Positions 16,863-26,103 of a stretch of 64,000 bases of DNA are shown here, piece by piece (position 1 is the stretch's first letter; the number at the start of each line of letters is the position of its first letter). The stretch spans positions 1 to 64,000 of the forward strand of contig JAEYNR010000041.1 of assembly GCA_023412475.1 (NCBI GenBank). Direction: 5' to 3'. The DNA comes from Fibrobacterota bacterium (GTDB lineage Bacteria; Fibrobacterota; Chitinivibrionia; Chitinivibrionales; Chitinispirillaceae). The notes under the pieces are model-generated. The model searched no databases and had not been told where the DNA came from. It worked only from the letters and a program-made list of their open reading frames with translations. The position numbers and the translations under genes are program-made.

Positions 16863-18854
16863 ATGAAAACACCTCAGGATAGAATCGAAGAACTTCGGGC
16901 CCTTATCCGCACTTATGACGCTGCTTATTATGGGCGTGGACAATCGCTCGTTTCCGATCAACAATACGATTCCCTTTATCGTGAGTTGGTTGATCTTGAG
17001 AACACCTATCCACAACTGATAAGTACAGACTCCCCAACCCAAAGAGTGGGAAATGATCTGGTTAAAGAATTTCCCAAAGTCACCCACAGCATTCCGATGA
17101 TGAGTATTGATAATACCTATTCCGAAGAGGAGCTTCGTGAATGGGTGGAAAGGATAACAAAATCACTGCCCAATGAGAAGCTTTGTTTTGTTGGAGAACT
17201 GAAGGTTGATGGTGTGGCGGTTTCTCTGATGTTTGAAAACCAAAAACTGTTTCGGGGTGCTACTCGTGGCAATGGGACGGTCGGAGATGAAGTAACTGCT
17301 AATATTCGCACTATTCGGGGCATTCCGTTGTCAGTGGATTATGAATTCCCCTTTGAGGTTAGAGGTGAGGTATATATGACTTATGATGCATTCTCTGCCC
17401 TTAACCAAAGCATCATTGAAAATGGTCATAAGCCCATGCAAAATCCCAGAAATACCACAGCAGGAACCCTGAAACTTCAGGATTCAAAAGAAGTTGCTCA
17501 CCGCAACCTCAGTTTTGCCGCTTATTCTTTGTTATCAGATACTTACAAGAGCAGCCATCACAATAATCTTGAGTTTCTCATTGAAAAAGGATTTCCCACA
17601 GTTGTTCACTCTCCTTTATTGCATTCTGTTGATCAACTTATTGATTTTTGTCATCATTGGGAAAATAAACGCCACCAGCTCCCTTTCCCGGTTGATGGGG
17701 TAGTAATAAAGGTGGATTCTTTTTCACATCAGCAAGATCTTGGTACTACAGCCAAATCTCCCCGCTGGGTCATTGCATTTAAATATCAGCCCGAAAGAGC
17801 AATAACCCAGGTGGAAAAAATCGATGAGAATGTTGGACGAACAGGAGTAGTTACCCCCATAGCCCGTCTTAGCCCGGTATTTCTGGCAGGAACTACAATT
17901 AAAAATGCTACGCTTCATAATTACGATGAAATCAATCGATTAGGCCTCCAATCGCTCGATTATGTTGAAATCGAAAAAGGCGGGGAGATTATCCCTAAAG
18001 TAGTAAAAGTAATTCCCGATAAACGACCTATTGAAAGCAAACCTTTTTCACCCCCAACCCATTGTCCTTCTTGTGGTTCTCTTTTGAGTAAGTTGGAAGG
18101 CGAAGTTGCACTTCGCTGTTTCAACAGCTCCTGCCCAGCTCAGGCTCAAGCTGCTTTGGAGCACTTTGTGTCACGTACTGCTATGGATATAAGGCATATA
18201 GGACCGGCACTCATACATAATTTACTGGAACACGGGCTGGTAAAATCGATATCAGATCTCTACAACCTAACTCCCGAAAATTTAATGACTTTGGCCAGAA
18301 TGGGAGAAAAGTCGGCTTACAACGTTTTTGGTTCTATTGAAAAATCGAAGCTTAATTCACTGGATAAACTGATTCATGGTTTAGGGATTCGCATGATCGG
18401 TGCGCAAACGGCTAAGATTTTAGCCAGTAACATCAACGATATCAGTGACTTATTTAGCATGAGCCCTGAGGAATTATCCCATATTGAAACGATCGGGCCG
18501 ACTATGGCACAAAGCATCCGTTATTATTTCGATCGTGAGGAAAACAAACAACTTATAGAAAAGCTTAAATCCAGTGAAGTTAATACAAAGGGAACAAAGA
18601 AGTCCTTAATGGAAGGTCCGCTAACCGGAAAAACCTTTGTCTTAACAGGAGCACTAAACAGTTTCACACGGGAAGAGGCTTCTAAAAAGATTGAATCGTT
18701 AGGCGGGAAAGTAAGTTCAAGCGTCAGCAAAAAAACTGATTATGTAGTGGCTGGTGAAGAAGCGGGTTCCAAACTTGCAAAGGCGGAAAAATTGGGAGTA
18801 AAAGTTATCGATGAGTCTGCTTTTCTCGATCTTTTGGAAAACCTTACAGTCTAA
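16863..18854 (+). CDS. ligA: NAD-dependent DNA ligase
   Basis: 663 residues from the ATG at 16863. This fits the normal start (MKTPQDRIEELRALI) better than a 29-residue longer in-frame ATG, since LigA proteins begin here with domain Ia. The adenylated lysine is in ELKVDGVAVSL. Next come the OB fold, the Cys4 zinc finger (CPSCGSLL ... CFNSSCPAQ), helix-hairpin-helix repeats (GIRMIGAQTAK) and a C-terminal BRCT domain (GPLTGKTFVLTGAL). It seals nicks using NAD+ in replication and repair. It stands alone in transcription direction; UvrC, also a repair gene, is convergent. Confidence 0.95.
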   Translation: MKTPQDRIEELRALIRTYDAAYYGRGQSLVSDQQYDSLYRELVDLENTYPQLISTDSPTQRVGNDLVKEFPKVTHSIPMMSIDNTYSEEELREWVERITKSLPNEKLCFVGELKVDGVAVSLMFENQKLFRGATRGNGTVGDEVTANIRTIRGIPLSVDYEFPFEVRGEVYMTYDAFSALNQSIIENGHKPMQNPRNTTAGTLKLQDSKEVAHRNLSFAAYSLLSDTYKSSHHNNLEFLIEKGFPTVVHSPLLHSVDQLIDFCHHWENKRHQLPFPVDGVVIKVDSFSHQQDLGTTAKSPRWVIAFKYQPERAITQVEKIDENVGRTGVVTPIARLSPVFLAGTTIKNATLHNYDEINRLGLQSLDYVEIEKGGEIIPKVVKVIPDKRPIESKPFSPPTHCPSCGSLLSKLEGEVALRCFNSSCPAQAQAALEHFVSRTAMDIRHIGPALIHNLLEHGLVKSISDLYNLTPENLMTLARMGEKSAYNVFGSIEKSKLNSLDKLIHGLGIRMIGAQTAKILASNINDISDLFSMSPEELSHIETIGPTMAQSIRYYFDREENKQLIEKLKSSEVNTKGTKKSLMEGPLTGKTFVLTGALNSFTREEASKKIESLGGKVSSSVSKKTDYVVAGEEAGSKLAKAEKLGVKVIDESAFLDLLENLTV

Positions 18855-19043
18855 AAAAACCTGGATACTTTTTTCCCTAACAGGAAAGGCAGATACATTA
18901 TTTGATAACAAGATGTGGATAACTTGTTGAAACGCTCCCTTTATTGTGGACAATTCAGCACTTTCCCTTTTGTTTATAAGATAAATTATAGGGTTTTTGA
19001 TAAATTTCTATATACTATTTAACGACTATTTAGAAAATTGAAT

Positions 19044-19523
19044 ATGTTGATAACTTTTTCTCTATTCGTGTCCCTGTTCTTTTGTCTTTTCTCATCATGC
19101 ATCGATACAAGCCTTCCAGAGAAAACTCTGGTGATTAAAACTGAGCAATGGAAACTGACAGAGCCAAGTACAGACAACAATGCAGACATCACGATCAATA
19201 CTCATCAGAACGGTTTAATAACCTGTGAAGGATCATGGAATTATTTTTATACAGAAATCGAAGTAACCAGTGATGATTTAAGTGGTTATGTTTACAAGGA
19301 TACCACCTATATTTCGATATCCTGTTCAGGAACTGCCCACCTCCCGGATGATTATTCGGACTCGTTTTCAATCTATGACCTTACCTTCAAAGGCCAGGTA
19401 ATTAATGGATTATACTCTGGAATATGGGAAGTTTCCTTTAAAGAACCACAGTGGGATAAAAAAGCACCACGAAGAGGGAATTTCAGCGGAATATTAGCCT
19501 ACGAAAAGAGCATGTCACAATAG
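19044..19523 (+). CDS. Putative lipoprotein of unknown function
   Basis: About 159 residues. The signal peptide (MLITFSLFVSLFFCLFSSC) ends in a lipobox (FSSC), so the mature protein is likely lipid-anchored. The remainder is beta-rich with paired glycines (TFKGQVINGLYSGIWEVSF), suggesting a small beta-sandwich or lipocalin-like fold. A TTG six bases upstream in frame (19038) is an alternative start, and neither start has a clear ribosome-binding site. No family recognised. Confidence 0.55.
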   Translation: MLITFSLFVSLFFCLFSSCIDTSLPEKTLVIKTEQWKLTEPSTDNNADITINTHQNGLITCEGSWNYFYTEIEVTSDDLSGYVYKDTTYISISCSGTAHLPDDYSDSFSIYDLTFKGQVINGLYSGIWEVSFKEPQWDKKAPRRGNFSGILAYEKSMSQ

Positions 19524-19606
19524 CAGATAGCCCAAGTTACACAATGGCAGACTGTTAACGTAGAGGTTGGGAAATCCTATTCAGAACTAATCTGAACTCT
19601 ATCAAC

Positions 19607-21457
19607 CTATTCCTTTTTGAGATCTCTTTGGCTTAGAATTTCCTTCAATTTTCTTGCTTTCTTCTCAGAGAAGCCACTTATTTCAGCGATTTCCTCGATA
19701 GTGGCATTTTTAAGCCGCTCCAGAGATCCAAACTTTTTAAGCAGCATCTGTGCACTTTTCTTCCCAATCCCTTCTACATCTTCAAGAGTCGATCTTCCAA
19801 ACTGCTTTCCCCTAATTTTTCGATGATAAGTTATCGCATAACGATGCACTTCATCCCTGATTCGCTCAACCAGGCGCCGCGCAGGGTGAGTGGAGGGAAG
19901 ACGAATCGGTTCTGATACACAGGGCGAATAGAGTATCTCCTCACGTTCTGCCAGTGATGCCACAAATGGAGGGTTTTGAAATTGTTTGATGGCATCCAAA
20001 GCTGAAGAAAGCTGACCTGGTCCACCGTCTATTAAAAGCAAGTCCGGAAAGGGGTGATTTTCTTCCTGAAGCCGGCGAAGTCTGCGGGTTACCACCTCCA
20101 TCATCATGGCAAAGTCATTTTGCCCATCAACTGTCTTGATCTTATACCGCCGGTAGCCGGATTTATTGGGCATTCCACCCCTGAACTGCACCATCCCAGC
20201 AACAGTAAAAGAATCACCAAGATTTGAAATGTCAAATGCTTCAATCACTTCTGGAATTTTTGGTAAACACAAAACCTTCTGCAAGTCGGTAATATCGTCG
20301 ATTGCGCTGACTGGTGCTTTTTGAACCATATATAATAAAGCATTCTTTTCTGCCATCCCTACAAGGATCTTTTTTGTTCCCTTTTGGGGAATCTGTATGG
20401 TTGTTTTGCTCGAATACTGTTGATCAAACCAGGCTTGCAAGACTTGCTGCTCAAAGCCACCGTTTTCTGGTAGAAGTACCTCGGGTGGAGGATTATCCTG
20501 CTGATCCTGGTAAAATTGTAGTAAGATATTATCATGACTGGTATTAGAAAATTCCCAGGTGGTGCGTTTAAAAAGATAATTCCTACTGGAAATCAATAAA
20601 CTATCACGAAAATGTAAAACCGCAAGACCTATTGTACGGTTCCCTTGCGCAATACCAAATACATCACAATCTGTATCAGCCAGCTTTAGGTCAACCTGTT
20701 GAAGTTTTGATGCGTCTTTTATTAGCTGGATTTGATCCCTTAAAATCGCAGCATCTTCAAAACGATACTCCTCAGACGCTTTCTCCATCGATCGGGAAAG
20801 ATCTCTGATCAGGTCATTGCGCTTTCCCGAAAGAAATCGTATGAGATCAGACACATTATTGCGATACGTTTCCTCCGACACTTTTTTATCGCAAGGACCA
20901 GAGCATCGTGTCATTGAGTAATTGATACAAGGCCTTATCTGTTTTGCCAGTGGCAGCTTTTTGCTACAGTCCCGCAACCGGAATATTCTTTTTGCAAAAG
21001 CCACCAGCCTTCGCATGGAACGGACATCGGTATAAGGCCCAAAATATCTGGCACCATCTTTCTCTACTTTACGTACCACCAGCAGTCTTGGGAAAGGCTC
21101 ATTTACCGTTACCTTCAGATACGGGAAATGAGAATCGTCTCTCAGTTTAACGTTGTAATTGGGCTGGTGCGTTCTTATCAGATTTGCTTCAAGGATAAGA
21201 GCTTCGGTTTCATTATTTGTTGCGATCCAGTCGATATGATCAAGCTTTTGAAGCATAACTGGAATATGAGCTCTATCTTCATGAGAATCAGAGAAATACG
21301 ATCGGACCCGGTTTCGCAAATTGATAGCTTTTCCGATATAGAGCACCTTATCTGACTCATCTTTCATTATGTATACACCCGGACTCTCCGGGAACCGGCT
21401 CAACTGATCGAAGATGTTCTGTTCCAATTTTTTCGTGGTTGTGTTTGAATTATCCAT
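19607..21457 (-). CDS. uvrC: Excinuclease ABC subunit C
   Basis: 616 residues. The N-terminal GIY-YIG nuclease domain (SPGVYIMKDESDKVLYIGKA, then NLRNRVRSYF) makes the 3' incision. A UVR motif region (LSRSMEKASEEYRFEDAAILRD) binds UvrB. The RNase H-like C-terminal nuclease (DISNLGDSFTVAGMVQF ... LLIDGGPGQL) makes the 5' incision. Tandem helix-hairpin-helix motifs end the protein (LEDVEGIGKKSAQMLLKKFG). All parts of a full-length UvrC are present. It is convergent with the lipoprotein gene, so it appears to be a single-gene unit. Confidence 0.95.
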   Translation of the reverse strand: MDNSNTTTKKLEQNIFDQLSRFPESPGVYIMKDESDKVLYIGKAINLRNRVRSYFSDSHEDRAHIPVMLQKLDHIDWIATNNETEALILEANLIRTHQPNYNVKLRDDSHFPYLKVTVNEPFPRLLVVRKVEKDGARYFGPYTDVRSMRRLVAFAKRIFRLRDCSKKLPLAKQIRPCINYSMTRCSGPCDKKVSEETYRNNVSDLIRFLSGKRNDLIRDLSRSMEKASEEYRFEDAAILRDQIQLIKDASKLQQVDLKLADTDCDVFGIAQGNRTIGLAVLHFRDSLLISSRNYLFKRTTWEFSNTSHDNILLQFYQDQQDNPPPEVLLPENGGFEQQVLQAWFDQQYSSKTTIQIPQKGTKKILVGMAEKNALLYMVQKAPVSAIDDITDLQKVLCLPKIPEVIEAFDISNLGDSFTVAGMVQFRGGMPNKSGYRRYKIKTVDGQNDFAMMMEVVTRRLRRLQEENHPFPDLLLIDGGPGQLSSALDAIKQFQNPPFVASLAEREEILYSPCVSEPIRLPSTHPARRLVERIRDEVHRYAITYHRKIRGKQFGRSTLEDVEGIGKKSAQMLLKKFGSLERLKNATIEEIAEISGFSEKKARKLKEILSQRDLKKE

Positions 21458-21884
21458 AAAAATTCTTTTACTTAGCCTGGAATAATAGTTTGACTTTTTT
21501 CCAGATAAATCAGTTTTGATACTGAAGTTGAGTTATAAGAGAACAAAAAATAACATTACTTAGTACCATCTAGTTATCTAATCGAAAAAAAACAAGTTAT
21601 ATATCTAACCAGAAATAACCGAATATGAAATTATTACATTTACCTAAGACTTATCTGATTAATGCTTTTTCTGAATTTAGTATCAGACATTTCTATCGAA
21701 AGCCTAGAAACATAACATTATTATAGAATAATTCGAAGGGGAATTGGGAAAATTGAGGTTTTTAGGAGTGATGAGGACTTTTACAATAATAAGGAAAACT
21801 TAATTTCAATAATTTTTTCCATTAAGACACACGAGACTGGGGTGATTTCGAGAGAGTTTATTACCGTTTTTCAAATATGGCCAA
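21458..21884. other. AT-rich intergenic region with partial dispersed-repeat copy
   Basis: No gene seen. The segment from ~21571 (TAGTTATCTAATC, then GAAAAA and TTATATATC within 40 bases) resembles 23567-23620, so it may be a fragment of the repeat described at 23621-23787. The rest is AT-rich and unremarkable. Confidence 0.4.
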
Positions 21885-22757
21885 CTATACTTTTCCACGT
21901 AAACTGCTGTTTTTGTCGGTGTCAGGGTCAAATTTGGGCGACAGACTTTTTCCAAACTTCAGGAAATAATCACATGTTTCGCATTTTTCATTTATGTATT
22001 GAAACGAAATCCCCTCAATAAGTCCTTCCACAATCCAGCAGGGCTCCCTGGAAGGTGACATTTTTTTAAAACATTCTTCACAATTGATAGGACTGTGGTG
22101 ATGATGGTCTTCAAGGAAATCCCAGCATGGGATCCGTTTTCGGAGCGGTTTAATGGAAGCTACCGGTTCGCTCACAACCTCTTTCTGCGCAGCTTCCATT
22201 TCGGCCTCTTCCAGTTTTTTCTTCTGAAGATCGAACAATTGGATAGCAGCCTTCTGATCAGCAGCCATAAAGAGCAGTTTAGATAATTTGGTGCTGGTAA
22301 AAATTGCCAGGGCATACCCTTGCACACCTGTTACTACAAGCATCCCCTTATTTGCCTGTGCATCCTTATGCATTTTAACCAATAAACCCAGACCACAGGA
22401 ATAGATATTATTCACCTGAGAAATGTCCAATATCACTTTGTATTTGCCATTTTTAACCAAAGTTTCCCATACTTTTTCCAGAGCGTGCGTTTTGTCGCTA
22501 TTGATGACTCCGTCGCAGCAAATGGTAGCTATATCGCTGTGGGAATCAGTTACAATTCCATTATCCCGGTTCATCATCAAATAATAATTGCATTTTCTGC
22601 ACTTGAGAAGCAGTGACTTGTTTTTTTGAAGATAAGCTCCTTTAAGAACCCAGCATTTAATGTTATCCAGTTCTTCCGGACTGCTTTGAAAACTGGTCCA
22701 GGTATAGCAGGATTTTCGTTTTTTTTCACTGCAATTGGTAATTTCGAAGCATTTCAC
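21885..22757 (-). CDS. STAS-domain protein flanked by cysteine-rich modules
   Basis: 290 residues. Residues 1-65 contain a Cys/Trp-rich module (CFEITNCSEKKRKSCYTW ... CWVLKG ... CRKCNYYL). Residues ~70-180 form a STAS domain of the anti-sigma-factor-antagonist type (YKVILDISQVNNIYSCGLGLLVKMH). The usual phosphorylatable Ser position reads SCGLG. After a Glu/Lys helix, residues ~210-275 are a second CW-rich module (IPCWDFLE ... CEECFKKM ... CWIVEG ... CETCDYFLKFG). The paired modules could bind metal or Fe-S and make the STAS switch redox- or metal-responsive; that is inference. No kinase or phosphatase partner is adjacent. Confidence 0.65.
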   Translation of the reverse strand: MKCFEITNCSEKKRKSCYTWTSFQSSPEELDNIKCWVLKGAYLQKNKSLLLKCRKCNYYLMMNRDNGIVTDSHSDIATICCDGVINSDKTHALEKVWETLVKNGKYKVILDISQVNNIYSCGLGLLVKMHKDAQANKGMLVVTGVQGYALAIFTSTKLSKLLFMAADQKAAIQLFDLQKKKLEEAEMEAAQKEVVSEPVASIKPLRKRIPCWDFLEDHHHHSPINCEECFKKMSPSREPCWIVEGLIEGISFQYINEKCETCDYFLKFGKSLSPKFDPDTDKNSSLRGKV

Positions 22758-22923
22758 GAAAAAATCCTTTCAAGATCATTGCTCTTTGGGGGGAAAGCTT
22801 TTGAACCGGCCACAAATACGATGAATATGCTTAAAATGAAGTTAAACAATAATTAAAAATATCACAGAAAACACTTTGGGTGCAAGAGGTTTAAATTCTT
22901 TTTTGTTAAAACGATAAAAGGCG

Positions 22924-23430
22924 TTAAGTATTAAAGGAAAAACATTGCAAAGGCTTAAAGTATATAAGCATATCAGAGCCATCGTTCATATAGCAAGGAA
23001 TTCTGCTTACCAGGGTAAAACCGGTTTTTACATAGAAGATATTGGCTTCTGCGAAATTGGGACTCGAATATGTCTCTACAAAAAACTTTCTGTATCCGGC
23101 CGAATAACCGATGGATTCAATTTTTCTAATTAGTTGATGGCCATATCCTTTTCTGCGGAATTCCTTGCCTACTGCAAACCATCCAAGCCAGACATTCTCC
23201 TTGGGACCCCATGTGTAATTATGAAGACCTGCAAGGCCACATATCTGTTGGCTATTTTTCCAGATATAATAGGACCTGCCGTCATCCAGCTTATTATCTT
23301 CACAGCCAAAATGAAAATCCATGGTACGGCTGGCATATTGCTGCTCGTTCGAGTCCATGTTTTTGCCAATAAAATCAACGGCTTCACTAATATGGGGCCG
23401 TTCCATTTTTATCAGCTCAATTTTATCCAT
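22924..23430 (-). CDS. GNAT-family N-acetyltransferase
   Basis: About 168 residues from the ATG at 23430 (MDKIELIKMERPHI), preceded by AAGGG six bases upstream; longer in-frame starts add an unrelated hydrophobic stretch. The acetyl-CoA-binding motif A is visible as WFAVGKEFRRKGYGHQLIRKIES, with R-x-x-G-x-G. The following strand and helix (FFVETYSSPN ... ANIFYVKTGF) are typical. The acceptor substrate cannot be read from sequence. Confidence 0.75.
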   Translation of the reverse strand: MDKIELIKMERPHISEAVDFIGKNMDSNEQQYASRTMDFHFGCEDNKLDDGRSYYIWKNSQQICGLAGLHNYTWGPKENVWLGWFAVGKEFRRKGYGHQLIRKIESIGYSAGYRKFFVETYSSPNFAEANIFYVKTGFTLVSRIPCYMNDGSDMLIYFKPLQCFSFNT

Positions 23431-23620
23431 ACTCATCCCTTGGTAACCGTTATTATTAAGAAAAAACCAAAAGGTAAATGATATCAGCACCTTGTGCAAC
23501 AAATATGCCATGGCGGAGAAACAGGTCTGTTTTTCCGGATTATTACTCAGACAATTGATTTTTAATTAGTTATCTAATCAGAAAAACTATGAACTACCAG
23601 CTTATATATCCAGAACAGAA

Positions 23621-23787
23621 GAAAATTCCATATCACAATTCTTAAATTCTAAGCCAATTCCATATTCTTATTTTCTAAAGAGATAAGAGTGTTTCAAGTA
23701 ACTAAATTTTAGTAATTGAGTCTTCTTTCCCATTTACTTTTCTTGTTTCGGATTTCGTTTTTCGAATTTAGTGCTTATTCCTTTTAA
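23621..23787 (+). repeat. Dispersed intergenic repeat, copy A (continues at 24068-24105)
   Basis: The order AATTCCA, TTCTAAAGAGATAAGAGTG, GTAACTAAA, TTCTTTCCCATTT, TTTCG, TCGAATTT and GTGCTTATT is repeated as the reverse complement at 34422-34620. Here the repeat is split after CTTTTAA by the TIR element. It resumes at 24068 with AATCCTAAACAGGAAATAAGAGTG. A fragment of the same kind may lie near 21571. Confidence 0.7.
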
Positions 23788-24062
23788 CCAAAAAACCGCT
23801 GTAGGTAGCGATGGACAACCGTAAGATGTTGATGCAGAAAGGGTTGAAGGTCTTGTTATGTTTTATCTACAGGTGATAAGACCGAAAGAGCTGACCATGC
23901 AAAGAGCTATATATATAGTACAGTACGAAGTAATGAAATACCTTGCATAGCAGAATGAAGTGACAATCCCTTTATGCGTCCACCCTCCGCAGTTAGCTAA
24001 CAGCTACGGAGGACGGGCAACAGATTACGTGTTATCCGCATCAAGCTACTGCGGTTTTTTGG
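23788..24062. mobile_element. 275-bp non-autonomous TIR (MITE-like) element with TTTAA target duplication
   Basis: The ends are perfect 12-bp inverted repeats, CCAAAAAACCGC and GCGGTTTTTTGG. An imperfect extension (TGTAGGTAGCGATG against CATCAAGCTACT) takes the TIR to ~25 bp. TTTAA flanks both sides (23783-23787 and 24063-24067). Removing the element and one TTTAA restores continuity of the dispersed repeat, judged against the uninterrupted copy at 34422-34620. No transposase is encoded. The right end also works as a hairpin followed by a T-run (CCGCA ... TGCGG TTTTTT). Internal motifs recur inverted near 6368-6415. Confidence 0.65.
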
Positions 24063-24183
24063 TTTAAAATCCTAAACAGGAAATAAGAGTGTTTAAAGGT
24101 AGTTGAAGTATATTAATATGGACTAACTTTTCTGGCTTTAATTACACTTGTTGTGTGGCCTAACCGCCAAAGGAAGCATTCAA

Positions 24184-26103
24184 TTGGCTGCCAATATTCA
24201 AAATTTACTGAAAAACCGGTTTTTCTGGCATTTAGGGTTTATTCTGCTGTTTTTCAGTTTCTGTTTTTTCTTTCTGCTCTTTCATATCGATCCATCGGTC
24301 ATTTTTTCGGTCAATGGTCTCAGTATTCATGAATATGTAACTATAATTAAATCGCAAGATGTCTCCTCTTATAAAGATCTGCTTTTCGGACATCATTTTA
24401 TTCTTGAACTGACCCCACAATATCTTGGCGAAATCGCTGCTGCTCCGGGTGGATGGTCTAAGTTTATTGTCACGCTTACCATTTATGCATCTCATTATCC
24501 AACCGCAGGCTCACTGGTTATTACCGGTTTTGCACTGTTTTTCTGCTGGATATTCTCCTTGTATATTGGGCAGACTTGTTCCTGCAGGACACCTTTTCTT
24601 GCCCTTGTACCCGCTTTTTTCGTATTAACAATCTGTGCCTGGTATGAGTTGAGTTATCTTTATTTTCTGATGCCAGTGGCAGCTTCTCTTGCTTTTGCCC
24701 TTTTTTACCTTCGATTGCGGCCCCTTTCGCCTTTCAAACCGGTTTTTTTGTTGACCGCACTTTTCTGGCTTTCCTGGTATCTTATGCAGTGGGGAGCTCT
24801 TCTATTACTTCTTTTCGTAGTTATTCACCAGATTTTTAATGATAAAAACAACATTATACCCACTGTCATTGCTGCAGCAGTTAATGGAGTGCTTCTCTGT
24901 TTTTTTGAAACCAGATTCCTGCCTTTAAACATCTCAACAAGGTGGTCAGATTTCACTGCCTTATCCGGTTTGCCGCTGATAGTAATCGGATTTTTTCCGA
25001 TTTCTGCAATCATTGTTACAGCCTTAAAGCGGTTCATTCATTTGCCGGAAAAAATCAGTACATCTCTGAAGATCATCCTGTTTATTGGCAGTTTTACACT
25101 GGCAACCATCTGGCTTTATAAAGATACGGGTAATCGTTACACCAGGCTGATTGCCAGAACAGCGCACCATGTCATGAATGAACAATGGGAAAAGATCCTC
25201 ACTGAAAGGGATGATCTTTTTTTTAAAAGCTTTCCGGAAAAAGCAGGTCCGCTTCATGTATTTATGGTGCACGCCACTAACCAGGCTCTCTGCCGTACCG
25301 GTCAATCAGGCGAAAAACTGTTTTCCTTTCCTCAGGCCTCTTTCTCTTATGATCCGCTTCTGATGCTAAGCACCATGAATGTCACTAGCTATGTGAATTG
25401 GACTGTAGTGCTTGATCTGGCCATGGATCTGGGTCTGGTAAATACAGCCGAGAAGATTACTGGTGAACTCATGGAGAATCTGGGACCTTACCCTCAAATT
25501 CTCTACCGCCGGTCTCTGGTACAGATTGCCATAGGAAACAAAGATGCTGCTGCTGTGTATCTAAAAAAGCTGTCATATATGCCTTTTTTTCGTGATAAAG
25601 CACGAAAACTGCTGAGTTTGATGAAAAATAACGAAGATCTCTTATCTGAACCCCGCATTGCCTTAATGTACAGGAATAAAGATACCCTGGATTACTATCT
25701 GAATAGTAACATGAGAAGCGACATTATTCTCCGATACCTTCTTCAAAGTAACCCTGCCAATAAGTTGGCTTACGATTATCTGATCAACTATTATCTCCTG
25801 AATAATCGTGTTGAAGATATCCCCGGAATGATTTCATTTGCCCGATCATACGGGTATACAGTCTTACCACGGTACTGGGAAGAAGCATTTTGTCTTTATC
25901 AATCATTTAACTCGATGCAGAATTCTTCGGAAGTCTCTTTTTCTGGAGTAAACCAGAAAACAGTAAATCGTTTCTATAATTTCACACGCGATTTCCTGCA
26001 GATTGAAAATGATCGTATGGCTGCTGCGAAACTTGCTCCCGTCTATGGGGACTCATATTTCTTCTATTTCACCTTCAGATATTCATCCGGAGCCTTTAAA
26101 TGA
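24184..26103 (+). CDS. Polytopic membrane protein with C-terminal helical repeats (DUF6057-like)
   Basis: About 639 residues from a TTG at 24184, chosen because AAAGGAAG lies seven bases upstream; the frame is open to an earlier TTG at 24148. About ten hydrophobic helices cover residues ~12-325 (HLGFILLFFSFCFFFLLF; ALLLLLFVVIHQIF). The C-terminal half is soluble and rich in TPR-like helices (LAMDLGLVNTAEKITGELM; LVQIAIGNKDAAAVYLKKL). The layout resembles DUF6057 proteins described from Bacteroidetes, whose function is unknown; I hold that name loosely. The stop overlaps the next start by four bases (ATGA), so it is coupled to the CxxCH lipoprotein. Confidence 0.6.
   Translation: MAANIQNLLKNRFFWHLGFILLFFSFCFFFLLFHIDPSVIFSVNGLSIHEYVTIIKSQDVSSYKDLLFGHHFILELTPQYLGEIAAAPGGWSKFIVTLTIYASHYPTAGSLVITGFALFFCWIFSLYIGQTCSCRTPFLALVPAFFVLTICAWYELSYLYFLMPVAASLAFALFYLRLRPLSPFKPVFLLTALFWLSWYLMQWGALLLLLFVVIHQIFNDKNNIIPTVIAAAVNGVLLCFFETRFLPLNISTRWSDFTALSGLPLIVIGFFPISAIIVTALKRFIHLPEKISTSLKIILFIGSFTLATIWLYKDTGNRYTRLIARTAHHVMNEQWEKILTERDDLFFKSFPEKAGPLHVFMVHATNQALCRTGQSGEKLFSFPQASFSYDPLLMLSTMNVTSYVNWTVVLDLAMDLGLVNTAEKITGELMENLGPYPQILYRRSLVQIAIGNKDAAAVYLKKLSYMPFFRDKARKLLSLMKNNEDLLSEPRIALMYRNKDTLDYYLNSNMRSDIILRYLLQSNPANKLAYDYLINYYLLNNRVEDIPGMISFARSYGYTVLPRYWEEAFCLYQSFNSMQNSSEVSFSGVNQKTVNRFYNFTRDFLQIENDRMAAAKLAPVYGDSYFFYFTFRYSSGAFK

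Noticed and set aside
23788..24062. tmRNA, RNase P RNA or retron
   Set aside because: The hallmark tmRNA tag, RNase P core (GAGGAAAGTCC type) and reverse transcriptase are absent. Target duplication and the uninterrupted repeat elsewhere favour an inserted element.
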